Assembly: GCA_903824295.1 (NCBI GenBank)
Contig: CAIJWE010000009.1
Coordinates: 1-56,809 of the forward strand
Direction of reading: 5' to 3'
DNA length: 56,809 nt
Source: an uncultured Chlorobiaceae bacterium
GTDB lineage: Bacteria; Bacteroidota; Chlorobiia; Chlorobiales; Chlorobiaceae
Positions 18,282-26,289 of this stretch are shown here, piece by piece. The notes under the pieces were generated by a model. It searched no databases. It was not told where the DNA came from and worked only from the letters and a program-made list of their open reading frames with translations. Numbering within the stretch: position 1 is the stretch's first letter; each line of letters starts with the position of its first letter. Made by a program: the position numbers and the translations under genes.

Positions 18282-19691
18282 TTATTTCCTCTGGATCACC
18301 TTTTTTTTGAAGAAGCTCATATCAATACCGGTGGTCACCACAATATTTACCAGAACAGAGACGGTGATGTACCAGGTCCATGCAAGTCCAAAAAATTTAA
18401 GCAGAAAGACGATGCCCATGCTTGCAACAAGTCCTATGCCGAGACTTGCAGGATGAAATGCCCTTTTGCTTTTTGAGAGGAGAAAGAGTCCCAGCAGGCC
18501 ACCATAGGTGAATGATGCGATTTCAAGGCCAACCATGATAATTGCCTTGTCTCCTGCATCAAACATGAGTGCAATGATGATAAGCAGGATCGCCCAGAAG
18601 AGGCTGATCAGCCGTGACATGCCAAGAGAGCTCTTTCCGCCCAGAATATCATTTACTGTGGAGGAGGCAAGGGCGTTGATGGCCGAACTGTGTGTAGACA
18701 TGGCTGCTGACAGGACGCCAGCAATCAGCAATCCTTTCAAGCCAGTCGGAAGATAGTGGACAATAAAAAAGGCAAATTCCCGGTCTTTTTCCATGGGTGC
18801 TCCATGCATGAATATCGAGAGCAGGGAGCCTACGAGAAGAAATACTGAAAACTGGAAAAAAACAAAAATGCCGCTTCCTATCATCGCTTTTTTGGCTGAT
18901 TTCAGATTTTTGCAGCCGAGAACGCGCTGTACCATCATGTGGTCGACTCCGTGCGATGAGAGCGAAAGCAGAATGCCGCCTATAAATGCGCTGAAAAAGG
19001 CAAATGGGTTCGTTAAAATATGCGGATCCGGACTTATGATGGTGAGTTTGCCGGAGTTGGCAAGCGAGGTCACGATATCGGGAATACCCATGTTTATGCT
19101 TTGAAGCAGGAAGTGGATGGAGAGGATGCCTCCGAGAAGGTAAAGGGCAAACTGAAAGCTTTCAAGCCAGACCACAGCCTTGATGCCTCCTGAAAGAGTG
19201 TAGACCAGAGTGACAACACCGATGATCATGACTGAGAGAGGTAACGACCAGCCAGTGACCACCTGTACAACCACGCCAGCGGCCAGAAACCTGATGGCAT
19301 CGCCAAGGGTTCTGGTAACGAGAAAAATCACGGCAGCAAGTTTCTGCATGCCGGGGCCAAAACGGATACCGATGATTTCATAGATAGAGCTGACACCATG
19401 TTTGAAATACATGGGCAGGAGTATGAAACTGACCAAAATTCTTCCGATGATATAGCCCATGGCAAGTTGCAGGAAACTCCAGTCACCGCGAAAAGCAAGA
19501 CCGGGAACGCTGACGAAGGTGAGTACCGAGGTTTCTGAAGCGACTATGGAGAGCATTGAGACTATCCATGGCAGAGTATGACCACCGACAAAATAGTCAC
19601 GGTTATTTTTGTTGCTTTTACCATGCCAGAGACCGAACAGGGTATTGCCGGCAAGAAACAGAATGATAATGGCAAGATCGATAGTCTGCAT
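18282..19691 (-). CDS. Sodium:solute symporter (SSS family)
   Basis: A 469-residue protein with about twelve to thirteen membrane segments and SSS features: RDYFVGGHTLPWIVSMLSIVASETS (about 31-55), GDAIRFLAAGVVVQVVTGWSLPLS, and YTLSGGIKAVVWLESFQFALYL (about 163-184). Family members carry sugars, amino acids or vitamins with Na+. The neighbouring genes upstream (namZ, murU-like, amgK-like) suggest an amino sugar such as MurNAc as substrate; this is inferred from context. It lies 81 bp downstream of namZ on the same strand and may be the last gene of that operon. Confidence 0.88.
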   Translation of the reverse strand: MQTIDLAIIILFLAGNTLFGLWHGKSNKNNRDYFVGGHTLPWIVSMLSIVASETSVLTFVSVPGLAFRGDWSFLQLAMGYIIGRILVSFILLPMYFKHGVSSIYEIIGIRFGPGMQKLAAVIFLVTRTLGDAIRFLAAGVVVQVVTGWSLPLSVMIIGVVTLVYTLSGGIKAVVWLESFQFALYLLGGILSIHFLLQSINMGIPDIVTSLANSGKLTIISPDPHILTNPFAFFSAFIGGILLSLSSHGVDHMMVQRVLGCKNLKSAKKAMIGSGIFVFFQFSVFLLVGSLLSIFMHGAPMEKDREFAFFIVHYLPTGLKGLLIAGVLSAAMSTHSSAINALASSTVNDILGGKSSLGMSRLISLFWAILLIIIALMFDAGDKAIIMVGLEIASFTYGGLLGLFLLSKSKRAFHPASLGIGLVASMGIVFLLKFFGLAWTWYITVSVLVNIVVTTGIDMSFFKKKVIQRK

Positions 19692-19772
19692 GAGCTTTTC
19701 CAGGGAGATTAATAAAACGGTCTTATTGAGATATTCTTTGATTCGCTGTATTTGCTTGATCTCTGGACTCTG

Positions 19773-20936
19773 TTATTCGTAAAGGTGAAAATCGGCCTTG
19801 ACTCTCAAAAATTCAGCTTCGTCACCTCTCCATGAGCTGAGGAGAAGGTCGGTATCGCACCCCTTCAGTATGGAGGTGCGGATGGTGGAACTTCCAGCCA
19901 GAAGATCGAATGCCGGTATGGTATCGTTGAATTCGTAAACGCCGTTTAAGAATTCCAACTCTTCAGGATAGAGTTCATTGAGTGCAGCAGTCATGGCCAC
20001 GCCGGTGGCGAAGGAGCGAAAGCGGGAGTGGTCGGTGACCTGAAGCCAGATACCGCCGATAACAGAGCCGCAGAACTTGTGAAATGTCGGTTTGAACCAT
20101 ACCGGGCGAAAAAGAACCCCTTCGAGGTCGTATTCCCGGCATCGAAGGGCAAGGTCGTCAGGCTTTATGAAGGGAGCTCCGGAGAGCTGGAAGGGGGTTG
20201 TTGTCCCTCTTCCTTCAGAGGCGTTTATTCCTTCAAAAAGGCACATACCGGGATACACCTCTGCTGTGGCAAAGGTCGGCATGTTCGGGGAGGGTGGAAT
20301 CCAGGGGAGGCCTGTTTCAGGAAAAAGCATTGAGCGTTGCCATCCCTCCATTTTGATGACGCTGAGATTGATATCGAGTTTTTTTATGTCTTGGTAGAAC
20401 AGAGCCAGTTCACCAGCGGTCAAGCCATGCCGTACCGGTACTGGAAAAATTCCGACAAATGAGCGGAATGCCGGGTCGAGCAGTGGTCCTTCAACGATGG
20501 AGCCTCCCAGCGGATTCGGGCGGTCGAGCACCATGATTTCGAGATCCATGCCGGAGACCGCTTCCATGAAGAGCGCAAGAGTATTGATGTAGGTGTAATA
20601 GCGGGAGCCGACATCCTGAATATCAAAGAGGATAAGGTCAAGATCGTCGAGCAGGGCCTTGTCGGGAAGGAGTGACTCTGCCGAGTCGCCGTAAAGACTG
20701 ACCATTTCACAGCCCAATTCCGGCTGGTAGTTTACGGCAATCTGGTCCTGTTCGGTCGCAAAGAGGCCGTGTTCGGGAGAAAAAATCATTTTGACCTGGA
20801 CTCCCCTCTCTTTCAGTGCGTTCCATGAGTATTGCAGGTCAGGGGTTACGGAGCTCTGATTGACGATCAGTCCGATCTTCCTGTTTTGAAAACGCTCACT
20901 CATCCTGAGCAGGATATCCAGTCCTGTTGCGATCAG
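19773..20936 (-). CDS. namZ: DUF1343 / NamZ-type exo-beta-N-acetylmuramidase
   Basis: The DUF1343 family includes NamZ, which releases terminal MurNAc from peptidoglycan fragments. The first ATG is at 20903 (376 residues), but the conserved family opening (G-L/I-D-x-LL, about 10 residues before the KIGLIVNQSS block) is encoded upstream of it as TGLDILLR. The only plausible initiator there is CTG at 20936, which overlaps the murU stop as CTGA and has AGGAAA just upstream; this gives 387 residues. FSPEHGLFA, DIQDVGSRYYTY and LDRPNPLGG are typical of the family. There is no signal peptide, so it may act on imported disaccharides in the cytoplasm. Family is secure; start and location are inferred. 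Confidence 0.85.
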   Translation of the reverse strand: MIATGLDILLRMSERFQNRKIGLIVNQSSVTPDLQYSWNALKERGVQVKMIFSPEHGLFATEQDQIAVNYQPELGCEMVSLYGDSAESLLPDKALLDDLDLILFDIQDVGSRYYTYINTLALFMEAVSGMDLEIMVLDRPNPLGGSIVEGPLLDPAFRSFVGIFPVPVRHGLTAGELALFYQDIKKLDINLSVIKMEGWQRSMLFPETGLPWIPPSPNMPTFATAEVYPGMCLFEGINASEGRGTTTPFQLSGAPFIKPDDLALRCREYDLEGVLFRPVWFKPTFHKFCGSVIGGIWLQVTDHSRFRSFATGVAMTAALNELYPEELEFLNGVYEFNDTIPAFDLLAGSSTIRTSILKGCDTDLLLSSWRGDEAEFLRVKADFHLYE

Positions 20937-20944
20937 CTCTGTTT
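20933..20944 (-). promoter_or_regulatory. Overlapping murU stop / namZ CTG start (CTGA)
   Basis: On the minus strand CTG (20936-20934) shares two bases with the TGA stop of the upstream gene (20935-20933), an arrangement like the common ATGA coupling junction. An AGGAAA lies just upstream. This favours translational coupling with a rare CTG initiator, but no experimental support is visible. Confidence 0.45.
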
Positions 20945-21892
20945 CCTGTTTTGTTTCGTTTTTTCCATGATGGTGATAGTCCAGGGGTCAACAATGGCAT
21001 TCAGAATGGTGCTTCCGGGTTTGATCGTTACTCCCGGAAGAAGTACGGAGTTTGTGATGGTACACCCCGCTCCGATGGTGCATCCCTTGCCGATGACGGA
21101 GCCTGAGAGCGTGGCATCGGGGCTGATGAGCGCATCCGGAGAGATCGAATGCGGAGCATGGCCAATTGCAAGTTGCATTGGTTTTGCAAGGCCGGTCACT
21201 CTGGAGTTTGGATAAATATTTGCAAGCCAGTAGTTCTGCATAGTTCCGATGTCCATCCAAAGGCCCTCGTGCCGATAAAAGCTTAATCCTCCGTTATCAA
21301 TAAGTCCTGTGAAGCCGGTGTCAACAATTCCCGAAAATTCGGCTTTCAAAAAACGGAATATTTTGGGACTCAGTATTGCGGCTCCTGTATAGATAAACGA
21401 CGAAAGAAGGCCGGTATGGCGCAGGTTTCTGAAGTCTTTTACCAATCCATCCTCAACGCCGACATATCCTATGCTGGTTGCTTCAGGTGTTTCAAAAAGG
21501 GTCAGTGTCCCGCCGCATCCTGAGAGCCGATGCTGTTGCATGAGTGCCTTGAAGTCAATATCGGTAATAATATCGCTGTTGACCAGTATAAAGTCGTCAT
21601 CATTGAGCAGCTTTTCACATTTTTTCAGTCCTCCCCCGGTGCCGAGAATAACGGGCTCCTCTGAAAAAATGAAGGTCAGCCCTGCAAATTCGCGGGATTC
21701 AATGCATTGCCTGATAGCCTGACCGTGATGATGGATGTTGCAGATAATTTCGGTTATTCCTGCCTGTTTTAATAGAAAAAAAGTATAGAAGAGGCTCGGA
21801 ATATTGAGAACAGGAATCAGTGGTTTTGGAGTGTGATCGGTCAAAGGGGTCAGACGGGTACCAAGACCTGCGGCCAGAACAAATGCTTTCAT
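20933..21892 (-). CDS. MurU-like sugar-1-phosphate nucleotidyltransferase
   Basis: 319 residues. The N-terminal nucleotidyltransferase domain (about 1-235) has LAAGLGTRLTPLTDHTPKPLIPV, the GTGGGLKK signature and VNSDIITDID. The C-terminal part (about 250-310) is a hexapeptide-repeat left-handed beta-helix (ISPDALISPDATLSGSVIGKG). The family includes MurNAc-1-P uridylyltransferase MurU, HddC and mannose-1-P guanylyltransferases. MurU is favoured because the gene overlaps an AmgK-type kinase by ATGA and is followed by namZ. It is longer than Pseudomonas MurU because of the beta-helix, so a different sugar is possible. The product would be UDP-MurNAc, feeding peptidoglycan synthesis without the fosfomycin-sensitive MurA step. 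Confidence 0.8.
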   Translation of the reverse strand: MKAFVLAAGLGTRLTPLTDHTPKPLIPVLNIPSLFYTFFLLKQAGITEIICNIHHHGQAIRQCIESREFAGLTFIFSEEPVILGTGGGLKKCEKLLNDDDFILVNSDIITDIDFKALMQQHRLSGCGGTLTLFETPEATSIGYVGVEDGLVKDFRNLRHTGLLSSFIYTGAAILSPKIFRFLKAEFSGIVDTGFTGLIDNGGLSFYRHEGLWMDIGTMQNYWLANIYPNSRVTGLAKPMQLAIGHAPHSISPDALISPDATLSGSVIGKGCTIGAGCTITNSVLLPGVTIKPGSTILNAIVDPWTITIMEKTKQNRKQS

Positions 21893-22893
21893 TGTCCGAT
21901 TCCTTCAAAAAGTATCTGCATGAGTTGTCCTGCTTTTTTGAGTTCGACTCTTGCTTCAATATAATCAGGGAGATAGGCCAACGTCGGCGCAATCGAGTGC
22001 TCGAAGCTCCTGTTTTTTGCGATTCTGGTCTGGTAGCAAAAGGTTCCAATCGCCTTGACATTTCGCTGAAAGGCCATGATATCAAAATAGAAGAGGTTTT
22101 CGTCGAAGCTCATCGTGGTTAATTCGTTGTTCAAGAGTGCCTGATAGTGGTATGCTTTTAATTCATCAGTCAACGACGGATCAAGCTGAACATAGGAATC
22201 TTTTATCAGGGAGACTGCGTCGTATTGAGGCAGACCCATGCGGGCATCCTGAAAGTCAATAATTACGGGCTTGTTCTGGTGAATAAGGATATTTCGGCTG
22301 TGAAAATCCCGGTGGTTAAGGACAAAGTGTTGTGGCTTGACAAGGAGCTCTGCAATGAGTTCAAACTCATATCGTAATTTCCCGATCAATTCCTTGTCAA
22401 ATGTTGGAGCAAAGTAGTCGAGCAGACCGTACTTGATAAAGAAATCAAATTCAAACATGAGCTTTTTTTTATCAAAACTGATGCTGAAAGGAATCTTGTT
22501 GTTGTGCCCGCTTATTGCCTGAAGCTGGACAAGAATATCAATAATCTCCCTGTAACGGTCAGGAATAGTCTGCTCTCTTGATGAATTGAAGAGGTTCTGC
22601 AAGAGCAGATCACCGCAGTCTTCAAGAAGCAGGATGTTTTTTTCAGCATCAACGGCCATGATTGCCGGCACAGGAAGAGCGTGTCGGGATAGCAGTGCGT
22701 GTACGACCAGAAAGGGATAGGTGTCAACCGATGAGCTGTTCAGTGCCTGATCATAACAGGCCACGGCAGAGTTATTGATTCCTGTAACGCGGAAATATTG
22801 ACGACTTGAAGCATCGCCCTGTATTTTTGTAATGGAAAGTGGCTTGCTGCAACAGGTACTGAAGAGAGCCGCGATATTTTTTTGGATGGTCAT
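21889..22893 (-). CDS. AmgK-like amino-sugar kinase (APH fold)
   Basis: 334 residues of the aminoglycoside phosphotransferase fold. The catalytic loop LNHRDFHSRNILI (about 198-210) has the HxDxxxxN pattern, and IIDFQDARMGLPQYDAVSLIKD carries the Mg-binding Asp; this DFQDA/YD arrangement matches AmgK-type anomeric MurNAc/GlcNAc kinases. N-terminal ATP-binding features are GDASSRQYFRV and LLLEDCGD. It overlaps the following nucleotidyltransferase by four bases (ATGA), so the two are translationally coupled, as in known amgK-murU pairs. It is likely the first gene of the salvage operon, and csmB lies upstream with its own terminator. Confidence 0.82.
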   Translation of the reverse strand: MTIQKNIAALFSTCCSKPLSITKIQGDASSRQYFRVTGINNSAVACYDQALNSSSVDTYPFLVVHALLSRHALPVPAIMAVDAEKNILLLEDCGDLLLQNLFNSSREQTIPDRYREIIDILVQLQAISGHNNKIPFSISFDKKKLMFEFDFFIKYGLLDYFAPTFDKELIGKLRYEFELIAELLVKPQHFVLNHRDFHSRNILIHQNKPVIIDFQDARMGLPQYDAVSLIKDSYVQLDPSLTDELKAYHYQALLNNELTTMSFDENLFYFDIMAFQRNVKAIGTFCYQTRIAKNRSFEHSIAPTLAYLPDYIEARVELKKAGQLMQILFEGIGQ

Positions 22894-22921
22894 ACGGCAA
22901 CTTCGAAAAATCTTTTGCGGA

Positions 22922-22965
22922 AAACAAAAAAGGCACCCTATACAGAAGGTATAAGGTGCCTTTCG
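22922..22965 (-). terminator. Rho-independent terminator of csmB
   Basis: AAAGGCACC pairs with GGTGCCTTT, extended by TATAC/GTATA around a 5-nt loop. On the minus strand the stem runs into a T-tract just after csmB, separating it from the downstream amgK-like gene. Confidence 0.85.
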
Positions 22966-22977
22966 CGTAAAAAACGC

Positions 22978-23205
22978 TTACTTTTTAGGAGCAAAAGCTG
23001 CTGAAACGCTCTGTAACACCTGATTCAGCGTACCTACCAGGTTGCTGACAAGATCGATCGCTGTTTTGCTAAGAGGCTCAATAAGCCCGGTGGCAGTTTT
23101 GATTCCGCCGGTCAGTAATTCAACCTGCTGCTGGGCAAGCTTCCCCAAGGTCTCCAAAAGGTTGGTGATTGCGCCAGATACGTCATTGCTTGTTCCGTTT
23201 GACAT
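22978..23205 (-). CDS. csmB: Chlorosome envelope protein B family (CsmB/CsmF)
   Basis: A 75-residue protein of the CsmB/CsmF family: opening MSNGT, an amphipathic helical stretch LGKLAQQQVELLTGGIKTATGLIEPLSKTAIDL, and the ending APKK. These small proteins coat the chlorosome, the bacteriochlorophyll c/d/e antenna organelle of green sulfur bacteria, within its lipid monolayer. It has no signal peptide. A ribosome site (AAGGA, 6-nt spacing) precedes the ATG and a strong terminator follows, so it is a single-gene, probably highly expressed unit. CsmB is favoured over its paralogue CsmF by overall look only. Its presence is the main evidence for the organism. Confidence 0.85.
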   Translation of the reverse strand: MSNGTSNDVSGAITNLLETLGKLAQQQVELLTGGIKTATGLIEPLSKTAIDLVSNLVGTLNQVLQSVSAAFAPKK

Positions 23206-23574
23206 GGCTATCCTTGTTTAACGTTATTGGAAAGGAGTGTTATTGATAAACTGTCATTCCACCATTTTCCTGCACAAATTCTTCCGCAATTTAAAATATT
23301 TTCAATTGCAGAGCAAATAGAAAAAAGATAGGCGGGTTGGGGAGTGTTCAGACTGTTGCTGTGCTGGTTAACAGGAGTTGGCGTCGTCCTGGTATCTAAA
23401 AAACTCTTATATTGGGTTCGTAGGTGTGTGGCTTTCTGTGCGCTACGATTAAGTTTTCCCCAATTCAGGTAATTTTGTGATTTTTTTCATCAATCGACAC
23501 TGTAGCTCAAAACGAAAATAATCAAGAACGGTGGTGGTTTTTGTGAGTTGCGGTGATTTTTACAGTATAAAAAT
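23206..23574. other. 369-bp divergent spacer (csmB / flavodoxin-like gene)
   Basis: AT-rich, with no convincing ORF or RNA gene. It must contain the csmB promoter on the minus strand and probably that of the flavodoxin-PCP_red gene. I could not pick reliable promoter boxes. Confidence 0.4.
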
Positions 23575-24201
23575 ATGAAAGCTATCATTTTATATGACAG
23601 TAAATCCTCAAATGGTTCTACTGAGGCAGTCATCGATGCTATCGGACTCGAGCTGGTGGATGCCGGGTTTTATGTGGAAAAAGCAAAATGCAGGGCGATG
23701 GCTGACTACAGTTTTGTTCAGGATTTTGATCTTGTCATTCTTGGTGCGCCGGTTTACTATTTTATTGTTGCTTCACAGCTTTTGGGGGCGTTGATTCATG
23801 GTAACCTGAAAAAAAATCTTAAGAGGAAAAAAATTGCACTCTTCCTGACATGCGGAAGCACTCCGTCTACGGCCGCGGTGCTTTATCTGCCGCAGTTGAA
23901 AATTCATTTGATCCGCAATAAAATTCTTGCTGAAACAATTTTTCCGCCTGATGTTCTTTCAGATGGCGATGCTATTGAGCTGTTTGTTGAGGATGTGCTT
24001 TATCAATATAATAAACGCCCGAAATCCAGAGCTCTGTCTGCGAAGTGGACCGATGAGGCTCAGGAATGGTTTCAGTCCATGCCCTCCTTTATGCAGGGGA
24101 AATTCAGAACCATGGCTGAAGAGTATGCCGAGGAGAGGGGATACAAGGAGATTACCCTTGCCGTGCTTGAAGAGGCAAGGGATAACCTTGGCGGCACATA
24201 G
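23575..24201 (+). CDS. Flavodoxin domain fused to PCP_red domain
   Basis: 208 residues in two parts. Residues 1 to about 147 are a flavodoxin-like FMN domain with phosphate loop LYDSKSSNGSTEAV (6-19), VILGAPVYYFIVA (54-66) and LFLTCGSTPS. Residues about 157-205 (W158...FQSMPSFMQGKFRTMAEEYA...GYKEITLAVLEEARDNL) match the small domain (PCP_red) found at the C-terminus of the BchB/ChlB subunit of dark protochlorophyllide reductase. It is not BchB itself, because the nitrogenase-like part is absent. An electron carrier or assembly factor in bacteriochlorophyll metabolism is inferred, supported by csmB and cyclase neighbours. The terminator directly after the stop suggests a single-gene unit. Confidence 0.8.
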   Translation: MKAIILYDSKSSNGSTEAVIDAIGLELVDAGFYVEKAKCRAMADYSFVQDFDLVILGAPVYYFIVASQLLGALIHGNLKKNLKRKKIALFLTCGSTPSTAAVLYLPQLKIHLIRNKILAETIFPPDVLSDGDAIELFVEDVLYQYNKRPKSRALSAKWTDEAQEWFQSMPSFMQGKFRTMAEEYAEERGYKEITLAVLEEARDNLGGT

Positions 24202-24202
24202 T

Positions 24203-24264
24203 GCTAAGCCAACTGGGCCGATAATGATGCTGAGCCAGAATGCTCGGCTTAGTTTGTTTTTTTA
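24203..24264 (+). terminator. Terminator after the flavodoxin-PCP_red gene
   Basis: GCTAAGCC (24203-24210) pairs with GGCTTAGT (24246-24253), with further pairing of CTGG and CCAG inside, followed by TTGTTTTTTTATT. The stem also covers the stop codon of the small minus-strand ORF. Confidence 0.75.
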
Positions 24265-24374
24265 TTGGCAGAGTGCTTTCCGATAAACTTGTTCAGGAGG
24301 ATGACTATGGTAATGCCTGAAAAAAAAAAGAGGACAGGAGCGAAGAGGGAGGTGTATTGCGTGAGTTCTTGCAT
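24249..24374 (-). CDS. Possible 41-residue single-pass membrane peptide
   Basis: An ATG-initiated frame on the minus strand encodes a polar N-terminus (MQELTQYTS), one strongly hydrophobic segment of about 20 residues (LFAPVLFFFSGITIVILL), and a basic tail (NKFIGKHSANKKTN). This has the look of small photosynthetic or respiratory complex subunits: positive-inside topology and a single helix. There is no good ribosome site. It would converge on the flavodoxin gene and share its terminator stem. I do not recognise a family; the composition is the main support. Confidence 0.4.
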   Translation of the reverse strand: MQELTQYTSLFAPVLFFFSGITIVILLNKFIGKHSANKKTN

Positions 24375-24717
24375 GGTTGTTCGAATGGATAGTTTCAGGA
24401 TAGTTCTTTTCTGATGTTGTGATGGCGTTCAAAGGTGTCAGGCTTCAATCAACAGTGCTTGTGGCTTAAGAGCTTCGCGATGAGTTCCCCTTGGCTGGTC
24501 AGAGTCTCTCATCACGTGAAATTACAAAATTCACCCTGCTTTAAAAGCTTTTTCATGATGGGTAAACTCCTGGAGTTTTTCTTTTTGCTTATATTAACGC
24601 CGTTGCGGAATCAGCGTCTTGAACGTTCACGAAGCTTCTGGCGCTTTGACGGTGACTAAAGAAGGTGTAAATTTCTTTTTTATTTACAACGGTTCTATTA
24701 AATGGTAGTTGCGGCTT
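24375..24717. other. 343-bp region upstream of the lycopene cyclase gene
   Basis: AT-rich spacer with a 74-codon open frame (24435-24659) whose composition does not look coding. It should hold the cyclase promoter and possibly that of the small minus-strand ORF. No clear promoter or operator was found. Confidence 0.35.
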
Positions 24718-26262
24718 ATGGGACTGGAACAGGTACGGGAGACGCATCCGCTTGTTTATAAGCACTTTAGTCTGATCGCTGATGGTCAAAAGTATTTTGA
24801 GCAAATCCTTGAAATAGATCGGTATTGGGATCTGGCCAACAGTTGCGTATCTCTGGACGTGGTTTTTGACGGTGAGATGATGCCGACAGGTGTTGAGATC
24901 AGCGGAGAGTATGATGTCGTTTACGCAGGAGGAACTCTGGCTCTTTTTCATGCCGCGGTTATGGCTGAAAAGTACCATCGTTCAGTTCTTGTTTTTGACA
25001 GAAATGTTCCCGGAAAGTCAACGCGTGACTGGAATATATCAAGGAGTGAGCTGAAAAACCTGGAAGAGACGGGTGTTTTTTCAGCAGATGAAATAGAACG
25101 CAGTATCGTATGCCGTTATAAAACGGGCTGGGCCGAGTTTTTTGTAGAGGATGGCCGAAAAAAACGACTCTATCTTGACAGTGTGCTTGATTGTGCGGTT
25201 GATGCCGATGCACTGCTGGATCTTGCGAAACAAAAAATTTTTGCAGTAGCGGGCAATCAGGTAGTAAGTTGCCTTACCTTTAAACGCTGCTTTCAGTTTC
25301 CGGGTCATGTTGTTGTTGAAGTTGAAGATCGGAAACATGAAAAATTCTACTATAAAGCTCGACTTTTTGCTGATGCCATGGGGGTTTCTTCCCCTGTTGC
25401 CAGGCAGTTGAACAACGGACAGCCACAAACTCATGTTTGCCCTACGGTTGGCACTCTTGCTTCCGGTCTGGAGGGGGTTAATGAAGAGATTGGTGAAATA
25501 CTTGTCAGCCTTGAGCCTGCAGATCACAGTTCCGGAAATGGGCGCCAGTTAATATGGGAAGGGTTTCCTGCAGGAAAAAAGCAGTACACGACCTACCTTT
25601 TTTTTTATGACACTCTTGATTCGTGTAACGATAAGAGTCTTCTTGGATTGTTTGAAACCTATTTCACAAAACTTCCCTCCTATAAAAATCCGGGAGCTGA
25701 TTTTGTGATTCACCGACCTGTTTTTGGCATTATACCGGCATATTTTCATGATGGTTTTACCTTGGCTCGCGAAGTTGCCGACGACAATATTCTTATGATC
25801 GGCGATGCTGCTGCTCTTGGTTCTCCCTTGACTTTTTGTGGCTTTGGTTCATTTGTTCGTAATATCAAGTTATTGACTGCCGGGGTGGAGCGTCTTTTGC
25901 AGAATGGTCAACTGCAGAAAGCCACTCTTGAGCGGGTGAACGCCTACGAGCCCAATGTGGCCACCATGGCAAACCTCATGAAGTATATGTGCTACAGCAA
26001 AGAGACTGATAGCCGTAACTTTGTCAATGAAATGATGAATGAAGTGATGATCGTGCTTGACCGTCTTCCACCCCGTTATCGTGAATCACTGTTCCGCGAT
26101 ACGATGGATCTTGCTGATCTTTTTGTTGTCGGAGTTCATGTTGCCTGCAGCTATCCTGGAATTTTAAGGGCAACGGCGAGCAAGCTTGGTTTGAATGGAT
26201 CGATTGGTATGATAAAAAATATGATTGGCTGGGCTCTCTCGTCGAAATCCATGAGAAATTAA
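24718..26262 (+). CDS. cruA: Lycopene cyclase, CruA/CruB type
   Basis: 514 residues from the ATG at 24718; the TTG three codons earlier is less likely. This is the FAD-dependent CruA-family cyclase. The nucleotide-binding segment is YDVVYAGGTLALFHAAVMAE (about 65-84), with the GGTLA form of the glycine motif seen in this family, followed by VLVFDR. The C-terminal FAD contact NILMIGDAAALGSPLTFCGFGSF lies near residue 365. CruA adds a beta-ring to lycopene to give gamma-carotene, the precursor of chlorobactene; the paralogue CruB converts gamma- to beta-carotene in brown-coloured species. I cannot tell the two apart without alignment. The next gene follows within about 30 bp, so it probably heads a four-gene unit. 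Confidence 0.82.
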   Translation: MGLEQVRETHPLVYKHFSLIADGQKYFEQILEIDRYWDLANSCVSLDVVFDGEMMPTGVEISGEYDVVYAGGTLALFHAAVMAEKYHRSVLVFDRNVPGKSTRDWNISRSELKNLEETGVFSADEIERSIVCRYKTGWAEFFVEDGRKKRLYLDSVLDCAVDADALLDLAKQKIFAVAGNQVVSCLTFKRCFQFPGHVVVEVEDRKHEKFYYKARLFADAMGVSSPVARQLNNGQPQTHVCPTVGTLASGLEGVNEEIGEILVSLEPADHSSGNGRQLIWEGFPAGKKQYTTYLFFYDTLDSCNDKSLLGLFETYFTKLPSYKNPGADFVIHRPVFGIIPAYFHDGFTLAREVADDNILMIGDAAALGSPLTFCGFGSFVRNIKLLTAGVERLLQNGQLQKATLERVNAYEPNVATMANLMKYMCYSKETDSRNFVNEMMNEVMIVLDRLPPRYRESLFRDTMDLADLFVVGVHVACSYPGILRATASKLGLNGSIGMIKNMIGWALSSKSMRN

Positions 26263-26289
26263 TACTTTTTTAAACCTCTTAATTGCGTA

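Noticed and set aside
23575-24201. Subunit of dark protochlorophyllide reductase (BchB)
   Set aside because: The large nitrogenase-like region is absent; only the small C-terminal domain is shared.
24435-24659. 74-codon frame upstream of the cyclase
   Set aside because: Composition is not protein-like for this genome and there is no family resemblance or ribosome site; more likely promoter DNA.
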